Of a stretch of 64,000 nucleotides of DNA, positions 50,021 to 61,474 are shown one piece after another. A program made the position numbers and the translations under genes. The notes under the pieces are model-generated. The model was not told the origin of the DNA and searched no databases. It saw nothing but the letters and a program-made list of their open reading frames with translations. The stretch lies in the NCBI RefSeq assembly GCF_022539315.1, contig NC_066323.1, forward strand, positions 11,397,219 through 11,461,218. The letters run 5' to 3'. Source of the DNA: Serinus canaria (Eukaryota > Chordata > Aves > Passeriformes > Fringillidae). Each line of letters opens with the position of its first letter. Within the stretch, counting starts at the first letter, position 1.

Positions 50021-50044
50021 AGACAAGATTCCAGACAAGATTCC
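50021..50044. repeat. Exact 12-bp tandem duplication
   Basis: AGACAAGATTCC occurs twice head to tail, flanked on both sides by GAAAAGGC. Confidence 0.9.
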
Positions 50045-50075
50045 AGATGAGGAAAAGGCCTCACATCACACCAGG

Positions 50076-50125
50076 AGAGGTTCCAGTTCAGGCTGGACAT
50101 CCAGAAGAATTTCTTCACTGATGAA
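50076..50125 (+). mobile_element. CR1 ORF2 C-terminal scrap, plus strand
   Basis: One frame reads RFQFRLDIQKNFFTDE, which follows the conserved CR1 ORF2 text near its C-terminus (RLDIRKNFFT type). Only about 50 bases are recognisable. It is the only CR1 3' piece here that is sense on the plus strand. Confidence 0.45.
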
Positions 50126-50989
50126 TATTTATTTGTTTTAAATCAAATTTCACTGGACTCTATCCCATATATTCAGCTCCATTTGCTCTAAACTCCATGC
50201 TGGCAACTCAGCATGGGACTGCAGAAGCTGTTCCAGTTGGAGACAGTGGGAACAGTGGGAAGGGAAAGACAATGAGTGATAGCCAGGCTGCCACAGAATT
50301 TGGCAGTTTGGGATGACATAAGTAAATAAGCTGGATGGTTCTGTAAGGTGATCAGTGGCAAAATGGACTGCTGTGGAAGTAACTGTAGTAACTTGGTTGT
50401 GATAAATTAATGTGGATGTCTAAAAACTGGTTTCCCACACTGTTTGTCATATCAGGAAAGTTGTATTTTATCAGTGACGTATTTCTGAAATTTTCCCCAC
50501 AGCCACAAGCACTGTGATACCTATAATAACTGTATCTCTCCCTGCAGAGGAATGTCATGTGGCAAGAAACACTGAAGGATTTTGCTGCTCCTAGAGCAGG
50601 GCAGCACTAAATAATCAAGCCCAAGTCTCTAAAAAGACTGCTGCCAACTCCAGTGGGACCAGTGCCCGCTTGCATCAGCACGTGATTCACTCAGAAGAAA
50701 AAGGCCTAATGGTGGGCTGGATTTTTTCTTAGTACAACTTTCTTGACTTCAGTGGAGTTTCCCTTGCCATGAACTTGTTCTGACACACTCACATTGTTCA
50801 GTCTAGCAAAGCAGCAGAGGCTCTGGCTGGCAGGCCATAATCAAATTCCACTTCAAGTAACCCAGGCAGCCTGCTGCCAGGGTTTTGGAGCAAGGAGGGA
50901 GGCAGTGTGCCAAAACCACCTCCTACAGAACTTTGTTCTTCCCTGTAATTCAGTTATACTGATGCTTACAAATGTATTTTAACATACTA

Positions 50990-51425
50990 GTAGAAAGACT
51001 TGTGTTGGAAGGGAGCTTAAATATCATCTAGTTCCAATCCCCCTGCCATGGGCAGGGAAGTCAGTCCCTAGACCAGGCTGCTGGCCCCATCAAACCTGGC
51101 CTTGAGCATTGCCAGGAGTGAGGCATCCACAGCTTCTCTGGGCAGCCTTTGCCAGCACCTCACCACCCCATGAGTAAAGAACTTGGCTCTAACATCTAAT
51201 CTAGATCTCTTTTATTTTAAAACCATTTCCCCTCCCTATCACTATCTGCCTGTGCAAAAAGACACTGTTCCTCTTTTTAAAAGCCTTCTTTAGGTACTGG
51301 AAGGCTGCAGTAAGGTCTCCCTAGAGCCTTTTCTTCTCCAAACAGAGCTACCCCAGCTCTCTTAGCTTGTTTTCATAGGAGAGGTGCCCAAGCTCTACAT
51401 TTTTTATTCTTTGTGGCTGCCTCAT
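50990..51425 (-). mobile_element. CR1 LINE, 5'-truncated 3' end
   Basis: Plus-strand reading shows the anti-sense CR1 blocks in order: TTGGAAGGGAGC, ATCATCTAGTTCCAATCC, CTGCCATGGGCAGGGA, TCCACAGCTTCTCTGGGCAGCC, TAACATCTAATCTAGATCTC, AAGGTCTCCCTAGAGCC and CTTCTCCAAACAGAGCTACC. Similarity fades near 51425. The corresponding ORF2 frame on the minus strand is broken by frameshifts. Confidence 0.9.
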
Positions 51426-53603
51426 CAGTGTTTAAAGCTCTGGGTGACTTCTGATTAAGTAGCCAGACCACCATCCATGGAGCCCAGCATCCAGTCTCCT
51501 GCAGTGTTTGCTGTGGTCGCAAGCAGCACCAGGACTGCTGTGAAGGAGTTAGTGCTGGCTCCTCTCCAGGTGCTCTTTACACCTCTGGCTTTGGGAGGCA
51601 CTCTCGCTCTCCTCCACAGACACACTTGCTCTCCCCTGCTCCCTGCTCCTGCCACTGAGTGTGACAGTGCCTGCCTTAGTAATAGGAAGACAAGAGGAGT
51701 CTGTTCCAGGTTGCCAAGGAGATGCTGAGTAAGATATGTAAAGTCAATTACTTCACCAGAAAACAGCAGCATGAGGAAGAAAAATAAACCTAATCTCTTT
51801 CTGAGATGAACATGATTATTTCTCAGAGCATGGGACTAGAATGTTAGAATGACTAGAATCATTAGCCATTTGTACCTCAAATTCTGGTAGGATATTGTTG
51901 GGAAGAAATAAATGTACACTGTATTATGACCTGGGACAGGAAAATTTATGTAGAAAGTGTTTGGAACAGATAGGCACAAGTCTACTGTAGGCCTAGTATG
52001 AACTACTCAATTTCTTTGAAAATGCTGGAAGAAATCTTACCTCACTGTGATTTGTAGGAGCTGAGGAATAAGACACTTCCCTTCACACACTTTCACACAG
52101 AAATTCTCTTCAGAATTTCCCATGAATAATTTCCCTCTGACAAATTGTGACCAGCTCTCTCCTTACCCTTGAGAAAGGGAAGTTGGTCATTGCCAAAGTA
52201 CTAAATGATGGACTTCACTTGTGGATTTCAATGAAAATAAAAGGACTATTTTTCATGAGAAGGTAAACACTTCCATACACCAAAAGCATTTGTGGGAGGT
52301 TTTAGCTTTCTCTGGGAGGTCTTAGCTTCCTCTGACCAAGGAAAAAGCCCTCCTCTGTTGCTTCTCCTCCCTTGCTTCTCCCTTAGTTCCAACCACAAAA
52401 CTTAACTACAAGCTACCATGGCATTCTCTTAACAGCCTGACTGGTGCCCAAGTCAGAGGAGGCTGACTTAGCTGAGTGAGATTCCTCTTTGATGAAAAAG
52501 TGATTCCTTTTCTTTTCTGTTTCCTAGCATAGATGGTCGCAGACACTGGTATCTCGATGGTTGCTTGGTTGCTGTGATTGCAGAGACACTGGGTTTGGTC
52601 TCTTTGAGGCTCCCTCCATGCCAGTGTTTCTTTTTCTGTTGCTGAGAAAAAATGAGATTTGGAAAACTGAAACTAAACTTTCATGACTGTAGTAGTGGGT
52701 ATTCAAAACTTACTCCTGAATTCTTTGCAACATTCTGCAAATACTGTATCTTGTGTGAATCACAAGTCTTGACTGAGACACCATTCAATCTGCTCTGCTA
52801 TGTCTGATTTGCATTCAGATTTTTTTTTGCTCTGTTTGTTTCTTATGAACGCATCAGAGTAGTCAGTGTGCATCCCAGGGTGGTGTACTGGAAGCAGTAT
52901 CTTGGAGCCTGGGACTTCAAAAAAAGCCAGCAAAATTCTTTTTTTCACTGGGCTGATTTCAGAATCCATTTTTTCTCTATAAAAAGGTCCATATTTTTTT
53001 TAGTATTTTTTTTTATTATTATTTAAAATTAAATTTAATTATGGTTGAATGACTTTATAGCTGTTGAAAAAGTCACTCTACAGTATTGCAGGTGTAAAGG
53101 TAAAGCTATATAGTAGCTTAATAATAATGTTATCTTTTAGATAAATGCAATTGTGGTTTACAAGCCTGTGAAGCTTGGAAGTTCTTATAACAAAGGATTG
53201 TTTGTGGGTCTGTTGTTGTGGGAGTGGCCTTTCAGAGGATATGAACTGCACGGCTGCTATTACTTATGGCAACCCCATGGTCCCTGGTTGCCAGTCCCAG
53301 CCCAGTGAGCAGGGATTACACACTGTCACCTCCCTGCAGCTGAGCAGGGGCCATGATTTGATTGCTCTCAGGAGTCTGGGGGAAAGACTTCAGTCCATCT
53401 TAAATTAAAATTATAGACAGCAAAGGTAAACAAGCATGTACCAGAACATTAAAATCATCTTGGCTAAATGCCCATCAGCGAAAAATAAAGATATTTTATT
53501 TGTCTAAAATTAAAACCAGAAGGATATGGCAACAGGTTTTCTAGGATAATGACTGCACTTTGTTGCAGCCTGAGATAAATGAAAATGATGATTACATCTG
53601 TCA
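51426..53603. other. Upstream non-coding sequence
   Basis: Nothing was recognised. An AT-rich stretch lies at 52985-53040. Confidence 0.6.
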
Positions 53604-53790
53604 CAATCAGAATCAGAGAATGGTTGAGGGTTGGGAAGGGCCCACAGGAGGTCATCTAGTCCAACCTCCCTGCTCAGGCAAGGTCTCCTGGAATATGTTA
53701 CTCAGGTCTATGTCTTGACAGTTTTTTAATATCTCTGGAGAGTGACACTATCAGTGAGACATCTATCAGGAGAAGGGTCTCCCATAACTG
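53604..53790 (-). mobile_element. CR1 LINE, short degraded 3' end
   Basis: The terminal CR1 blocks are present in anti-sense order on the plus strand: AATCAGAGAATGGTTGAGG, GGTCATCTAGTCCAACC and TTTTTTAATATCTCTGGAGA. Similarity is lost after about 190 bases. Confidence 0.8.
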
Positions 53791-53961
53791 GTCTCCAAGC
53801 ATTCTTGCAGGAAAATGTTCTGGCCTGCTACAGTCTGGCAACAGTTTGAACTTCTTTTTTTCACCATGCCTCCATCACCATTTTCAGGAGAGATTCCCAC
53901 TGGGCCAGTTCAGGATATGGGGAGACCAGAGCCTAGTTGGAAGTGGGTTGAATCCCTTTCA

Positions 53962-53962
<1 letters not shown>

Positions 53963-54055
<93 letters not shown>
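53963..54055. repeat. (ATT)31 trinucleotide microsatellite
   Basis: 93 bases of perfect ATT, 31 uninterrupted copies, beginning about 170 bases beyond the CR1 remnant at 53604. It reads as poly-Ile, poly-Tyr or poly-Leu/stop depending on frame. Confidence 0.98.
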
Positions 54056-55997
54056 GAGACTTCATCTTTCCTCTTTTTCTACTCTAAGATTATTCATCTC
54101 CACCAATGCAGAACAGATTGCTGGTTCAGTGCATCCCCACTTCTCTGTGAGTGAATGAATCCCACTGGCCTATCCTCTACAGAGTGATAGAGAGAGTGCT
54201 ATCCAACATCATACAACTTTACTGCAGCATCAGCAGGTGCAGCTGAGGCTGGGGTAGCCATATGCCTTGTTTATGTAGTGGTGTGCTTTTGTTGCCTTGT
54301 TATTACATAACATTCATTAACTGGAAAGTTGTAGAACAGAGTTTATTTGAGAGAGCTGATGTCTCCCACCAGGGACCCAAGAAAGAAAAGATTTCCTGAC
54401 TACAAAAATGTCTGTCAAATGTCTGCCTCTGTCAAAGGCTTACACAGCCAGCACCTTCTTGTGGTTACAAATTTCTTTTAGAGAAAAATATATTCTAAGA
54501 AGCAGGTCTTAATCCTTCAACTATTGCTACAAAGAAGCCTTAGAATAAGAGTTCTTGCAGTATAACACTTTGGAAATGCATGTGCCAGCAGTGACAAAAA
54601 ACTGATACTTGGAAAACAAATCTGTTTCAGTTATGTGCACTCAGACATTACTTCTGATTTATTTAACATGCATCTTCTGTCCAGTCCATCTGAAAAAAGA
54701 CCACCTGAATGAAGCCCAAAGATGTAAGTCTTTTGGATATTTTCATTATATTGTGGATGAAGGAAGAACTGTGGGGTGGTGAGCATCAGACAATAGAAAT
54801 AACATTGATATGTGTCTTGATTTATTGTAAAGCAGCCATATGGCAAAGTTTTTTGTTTCTGAATAGACAGCAGAATACTTTCAGAAGTTGCCACACAGGA
54901 AATCCCTAAGGAATCCTTACAGCAAAGAGACAGGAGGCCACGAGCTGTCCCACCACACATGTTGCTGTCAGAATGGAAATACAACCATAACAGAGCTACA
55001 GATTGCTGTCCCACAGTAGCAATCAATTTCTGACTGCCTCATCTGGCATTGCTTTCTTTAGGAAGGAACTCCTTTTTCTGCTGTGCATTCCAGCTCCCTG
55101 GTTTGGCTTGGCTCCAGGGCAAAGAGGAATTTGTGGAAATTGGCAGCACCTTCAGCTGCAATCACTGAATACCTTCCTCATCTTTAGGCAATGAATTTTG
55201 TCATCTCCTCCTTTCCTGTTGGCATCATTTCTTGATAGACAGTGAAAATTTCAGTCATCTTGTGGATAGAACATTTTCCTGTTCATGAAACAAGCTGAAC
55301 CTGATTTAAATATTAACATTTATTTGGCTGCAAAAATAAGCTCTCCACACCCAATGACCTGTGCTCTATCCTACCCACAGACAGGAGCCTCACCCAAAAT
55401 ATCATCCAAGTTCATTGTCCTGTCAACATAGACAGTCTTGTTCAAGCCAGAGAGAATTTAACAGTCAAAGGCAGGGCCCTCAGCAAAATTATTTTGGCTT
55501 CCAAATGGGTGAGTCTAGAAGAGACACACTGCTTAATCTCTGTTATGATGACACACTGGCAGATAGGTGCTCTGTAAGGCAGAATGGGTCTGGACCTAAA
55601 AGTTTCTGAGATCAAAGTCAGTAGGTAATTTGCTGGTGCATTTTACTGAGTCTTGACAGGATACAGGAAAATTACATTAATTAGACAAGGTTTTACTGCC
55701 ACCCACAGATTGTGTGTCCCTGCTATGATCAGGCTTCACGTCAGAAAAGGGGTAGTACAAAAGGGCATTGATAGACAGGCAGGGCCTGAAAGACCTTGAG
55801 TCCTGACAGATGAAGATGAGAGAAAGAAAGGATTTTTGTCTCTATGCTGTAGGTGGACAGTGGAGGATCTCCAAAGTGCATGCTGCTGCTCAGGGCCCTG
55901 AACCAGCTGATAACACTTGGTGTTATTAAAAACCATTTGGATGGGCAGAGGCAGCACCCTTTGACATTACCTTGAGCTGGCACACCTCTCATCCTGT
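54056..55997. other. Upstream non-coding sequence
   Basis: No gene, RNA or element was recognised. Frames of up to 131 codons (54631-55026, minus) lack known motifs. Confidence 0.55.
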
Positions 55998-56380
55998 CTT
56001 CACAGAATCATGGAATAGTCTGGATTGGAAAAGACCTTAAAGATCATCTAGTCCGAACCCTCCTGCCATGGGCAGGGACATCTTTCACTAGACCAGGTTG
56101 CTCAAAGCCCCATACAGCCTGGTCTTGAGCACTTCCAGGGACAGGGAGTCCACAGCTTCTCTGGGCAAGCTGTTCCAGTGCCTTGCCACCCTCACAGTAA
56201 AGAGTTTCTTCCTAATATCTAATCTCAATCTACTCTCTGTCAGTTTGAATCCATTCCCCCTTGTGGTGTCACTACATGCTCCTGTAAATAGTCTCACTCC
56301 ACCTTTTAGTAGATTCCCCTCAGGTACTGGAATGTCACAATTAGGTCAGCTCTATGCCTTCTCTTTTCCACATGGAGCAG
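55998..56380 (-). mobile_element. CR1 LINE, 3' end with readable ORF2 C-terminus
   Basis: The plus strand opens with ACAGAATCATGGAATAG, the anti-sense CR1 terminus, followed by the usual CTAGTCCGAACCC and CTGCCATGGGCAGGGA blocks. On the minus strand 56088-56297 is a clean 69-codon frame: TTRGNGFKLTESRLRLDIRK, then FTVRVARHWNSLPREAVDSL and a leucine-rich end. This is the conserved C-terminal tail of CR1 ORF2. The element is 5' truncated and lacks RT. Confidence 0.95.
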
Positions 56381-59300
56381 ACTTACTAGATCTGTACTCT
56401 GTGTGCACAGTTAGAGTTTCCAGACTAGACTGGTGATTGCACAGCCACTCTGGCTCTCCAACCCCCAGGTTTTGGTAATTTTTTGGTATCAGATTTAGTA
56501 TGGCCAAGTCAACATCTGGATGCATACTGGAACATCCACCCTTCTCTATGTGAACAGGTTGCAAGGTCCAGGATTTAACCATGGGTCTTCTGTCCAGTAC
56601 CTAACTGCAGTACCTAACTGAAAAGAATCTTTCATGTTGGCCTTCAGTAAAGGGCCTTCAGTAATACCTTCATGTATTTCAAAGTTGAAGAGTTGGCAGA
56701 GGGCACCTAGTTGCACACATTTCACCATCTACTTGTTTCAGTCTGAGAAAGACTCAGGGTATCCATGGGCAATAGCTGGGCAATAAAACTGTGGTATTTC
56801 TTTAGTAACCACTGCAGTAAGAATAGATAAATAGATTTTATTGTTCAGTATCATTCACTACCACATAACTCACTCAAAGAATCCTGATATAGAGAGATGA
56901 TGAAACAACCTTGAAGAAAAAGTTGATTTTCTGTGAAGTTTAAAATCCTTTCAGAAATTTGAGGGAATTTCCTAATTGGTCTTTTATAGATTCTTTTTAT
57001 ATTCTTAAAGAGTGTGTTAGGTACTATCTTTTGTCCATATGTACCTCAGAGTATGTCTGTTCTGTATTGAGACAAGTTTTTACTCACAGGTTTCAAGAAG
57101 GGTTTGTGATTTGTGGTGCTCCTATCTAAGGAACCTACCTTGTTGTACCTGGAAATGTTGAAAATATTAAGCTATCTAAGATGCACTATCTGTCACTTTC
57201 AGATGGGAATGACTACAGGGCCCCTGTTCATCTTCTACTCTGCACTATTAACCTGAGAACCAGACAACCCTCTAAGATTTCATTTACATAACACTCTCCG
57301 TCCTGCAAAGTCAAAGGGCACCAGTTGGAGTATTCCACTCATCTTTGTACTTTCTACAAAGTACAGTCTGCTCCAGTCTGAGCAATTAAAGAACATGACT
57401 CAAGACATATCTACACAATGCAGTGCAATGCAGAGATTTTCAGATACCACTGATTCATCCCATGGTGGAAGTTCCTTTGACTCACAGAAGTCATTAAAAA
57501 CTATGAGATTATGTATAGCTTCCAGAGATAAAAATTCTGTTACAAGGCTTCAGATCTTTCAGTGTCTTCAAAGTCCCAGAGATTATGTTAGTTAGGTGTG
57601 AAGAGTTAAAATATTTTTCTGTGTGGGTAAACATTTAAATGACACATATTTGTAGTTCCTAGTAAAAGGCAGCCTAAAAGACCAAAGGATAACTGGTACA
57701 AATTGACAATCTTCTGCTTTACTGTGTCAAGTCTTCAGGATATTTCACTTCTCCTGCCTATCTTAGTAATAACCTGAGGAAACTTGGTTTTCAGAGACCA
57801 TCAGCAACTCAGCCACTAAAAGTCTTGAAATGGAGGCAATCAGAACAAACACTTACTTTTGAGAATTTGAGCCATTAAAAGTAGAACTCTTCTGCTGTCT
57901 TTATTTATGAATGATATTGCCAAACTGAACAGTTTGGGAGAACCTAAGCCTCAGGTTTGGCTTCTCTGGGGTACTCCAAGCAGAACACCTGCCATTTAAA
58001 AGCACCTCCCCCAAAATCAGTCAAAAATTCTACTTGGCTTTAAAATTCTAGTGACTTTTTCCTTTTTAAAGGCTATTATGTTCTCTCTTTGAAAAGTAAT
58101 AGTAATTTGCTTGTTGAGAAGTGCATTTAACAGAACTGCACTACTTTAACAGCACATCTGTTCACCTTCACTACAGTTTAGTCAGATTCCTGCAACTGAA
58201 TTTCCTCTTCTGGCTCCACTTAGTGCATTTAGCAAGCTCTGGACCAACTGTAGGTGAGTAAAGCCTCATTTACCCAGCACCAAAGTACTGCTAAGGATTA
58301 AACAGGTAAATTATAAGGAATCAGATCTGGTATCCTGCTTCCTCTTCACTATCAAGCTGCTGCCTCAATTCCACTGGACACAGACACATAGGAGAATACC
58401 CACAGCCTGATCAAAGTGACAGGAACAGCAGGGCAGCTCAGACACATGGGAGGTGGAACAAAGTGCTGTGCTCTGCTTCTAGAAAGCAGCGGCCAAAGCA
58501 GTGGCAGGTCAAATAGATCATATGCAAGTACTGAAACAGCTGAAGTGTGAGGAACTAATAAAAGCCACTGGTAATGCCATGAGGCAGCAGAAGCACTGAG
58601 TCTCATGTTGCTGATAACTTTAAGGTATCATTACAAAACTGAGGAACTACTTCCCTTTATTGCATGTTTTAACAAGAGAGGAAGTTACTACACACAAGAA
58701 AGTTATTTCACCACAAGCAAAACAGTGTTAAAAAAAATCAAAAACAAACCAAGGAAACCTCATGCCTTTATACAGCCTATAGATTCTAAGATTAAATAAT
58801 TTCATAATAATGTGCACCTGGGCTGCTTCCTTCCCTGTACTCCCATTCTCTGTAGGCGTTATGCCATTTAAGAACATTTTTGAATATGATTTATCCAACA
58901 ATATGTTTTTCAATATTCTTCACTTCTTCTACCTGCTCTCTTCCAAATTACTTTAACGTTTTCTGCAGGTTTCCTGAACCTTTGACTCCAGACTAATATA
59001 GCATGCTTCAAATGAGCAAAAATGTTCAGTTAATTATAGCTGCCACAGCTGACTCAGTTTTCCCAGGCCCAAGTCAGATCAGCCCTTCTGTTTATGATAT
59101 TGAATTCTGCTGATTTTACACTGTGAACATCCAGTCTGTTGGAAAACTACTTTAGCCCTTCAATTACTTACCTTCCTTGAATTTTAGCCTGTATTTTGGT
59201 AACAGGAATAGAGCTGTGTATTTTCCTTAAGTGAACATCCATGTATATTACATGCACTACAGATCTCTGTACCACCATTCTCTGGGTTGCCTTATCTAAT

Positions 59301-61056
59301 ATATCCATAAATGTCTCATCTGAACACCCTATCAGTCATCATTTTATGGTTTCTTACACATCATTGCTCAGACTATGAAACAGCATACACCCAAGAAATC
59401 AGCCTAAGCTCCACACCCAGACTGTGATAATCCCTTGTTTATAGTTACCCACAGGTATTTAGCAAATAATTCAGCTGGGAAAGGAGCTCCTCAAGAATTA
59501 AAACATTCTCACAAAAACATTTAGCACAATGCATAGGATGTGGCTTTTCTAGAGAATTGCATCGACTTCCAACTGTACTGGCTGCCAGGTAGAGACCATG
59601 TAAAAATATTTTTAATTACAAGGAGGTTTACTCAGGTATTCACAGCATGTGAATGGCCACACACGGGTATCTTAGATGTCAGTTCTACAGAAGCAGGGTA
59701 TCTCTTTGAAAACATCCTCAAACATCTCTACAGCCTAAGGCATCAGCAAATTTTTAGCTAAAGGACCACAGCACAGTTTGATCATAGCCATCATGTGCAG
59801 CACTGGGATTATTCAAGCATTAATGGAATAATGGACTAGCCCTAATGGTTGCCTCCTCCTCACACTTTTACCCTTGCTTCATTTTAGGCAGCCTTCTCAG
59901 TGTCTGATGGTCTCTGGAGATAGTAGAGGTGACAAAAATTAGCAGGAATAGCGTCAAACAAGATTAGAGACACTACTGTCTTTCTTCTGTTATTGCGCCC
60001 AATTTTGGTGCCAGGGTGTTTAACTCCATGAGTTTGGCTTCAATCTAGAGCAGAGAGAGAATTATTTGGGAAATTCAGCCCTAAAGTTTGGAGGAATAGG
60101 AAGAAAGGACTATGCCTAAAGATATATGCAAGTGCAGAAAAAAAAATTGTTTGCCAAACACTGAGGAGATTTAGCCTCAGTTTCATAGAATTCCAAGTCT
60201 GGAGTCTGCAAAATGTTCAAGAAAGCTCAAAGGCATCTGAGGCCTTGGCTAGGCTTACCGAGTTCAACAGGGCAAAACATAGGCCTGCCAGAAGATATTC
60301 TTAAAACTTTTATTGAAAAGGTCTGAAAAATAAATATGATCTTATCCAATCTCAGGAAATGAATCAAAAGCCAAAGGCCATGGTAGCTGGATATTTGACT
60401 TAACAAAAAAGCCCAAGGTTTTCAGGCCTGTGCACATTTAGAGGGCTAACTGAAACAATTCTTTTCTCATTTTTCTGATTTTGTCTGAAGATATTAAATC
60501 AGTTGACAGCTTTCTACAGTCATGAAGTGGCTTGCAATGAAGAAGTAATTCCACAGGTCCACAAACAGGAGCAGATGCTGGACCCCAGCCAGTTATGTGC
60601 CAGGCTGTGCTGTCACAGTGCACATCAAAGCTCATTCTTTTAACATCTGGTATTGTGAAAATGAAGTTTGGACTCAAGGAAGAAATCAATGCCATCAGCT
60701 TACTCAACAACTGAATTTCTCACTTATCAAAATCAGACCAGACACGAGAAAACAAACTAAAGAGTGACTCTGGCATGAACAGAAAATTGCTATGGCATTA
60801 CTGCAGGATGCCCTGAATGTGTAAGCCCCACAGGGGACTGTGTAAAAGGTGAAACCATCTCAGCCTGAAGAATCTTTCCCTGTGAGGAGACAGCTGGTGT
60901 GACACACTGTGGACCTGCCCACCATGGCTTCCATCCATGTACCAGCCTCTTCCTTTTCCCTGTCAGTGGGAGCACCACACCACAGCCCCCAGCCGGCTGC
61001 AGCACAGGCCCCTGATGCAGCAGCACTGACCCCCGGGCCTGGGGATGGCAGCCAGG
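56381..61056. other. Upstream non-coding sequence
   Basis: No gene or element was recognised. The last 150 bases become GC-richer toward the minisatellite. Confidence 0.55.
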
Positions 61057-61474
61057 CCCAGGGACAGGAGCCAGGCCGAGGGACAGGAGCCGGACCCAGG
61101 GACAGGAGCCGGACCCAGGGACAGGAGCTGGGCCCAGAGACAGGAGCTGGGCCCAGGGACAGGAGCTGGGCCCAGGGACAGGAGCCGGACCCAGGGACAG
61201 GAGCCGGGCCCAGGGACAGGAGCCGGGCCCAGAGACAGGAGCCGGACCCAGGGACAGGAGCCGGGCCCAGGGACAGGAGCTGGGCCCAGAGACAGGAGCT
61301 GGGCCCAGAGACAGGAGCTGGGCCCAGAGACAGGAGCTGGGCCCAGGGACAGGAGCCGGACCCAGGGACAGGAGCCGGGCCCAGAGACAGGAGCCGGGCC
61401 CAGGGACAGGAGCTGGGCCCAGGGACAGGAGCTGGGCCCAGGGACAGGAGCCGGGCCCAGGGAGAGGAGCTGGG
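61057..61474. repeat. 19-bp minisatellite, 22 tandem copies
   Basis: The consensus unit is GGGCCCAGGGACAGGAGCC. All 22 units are exactly 19 bp and differ at only a few positions (GGG/GAG before ACAG, GCC/GCT, and GGG/GGA). Since 19 leaves remainder 1 on division by 3, each frame cycles through all three readings. None has a stop, so long frames (223 and 257 codons) cross it with a 19-residue Gly/Pro/Arg/Gln-rich period. The uniform unit length suggests a fairly young or homogenised array. Confidence 0.95.

Noticed and set aside
53815..54154. Frames with poly-Tyr or poly-Ile tracts
   Set aside because: They are translation of the (ATT)31 microsatellite.
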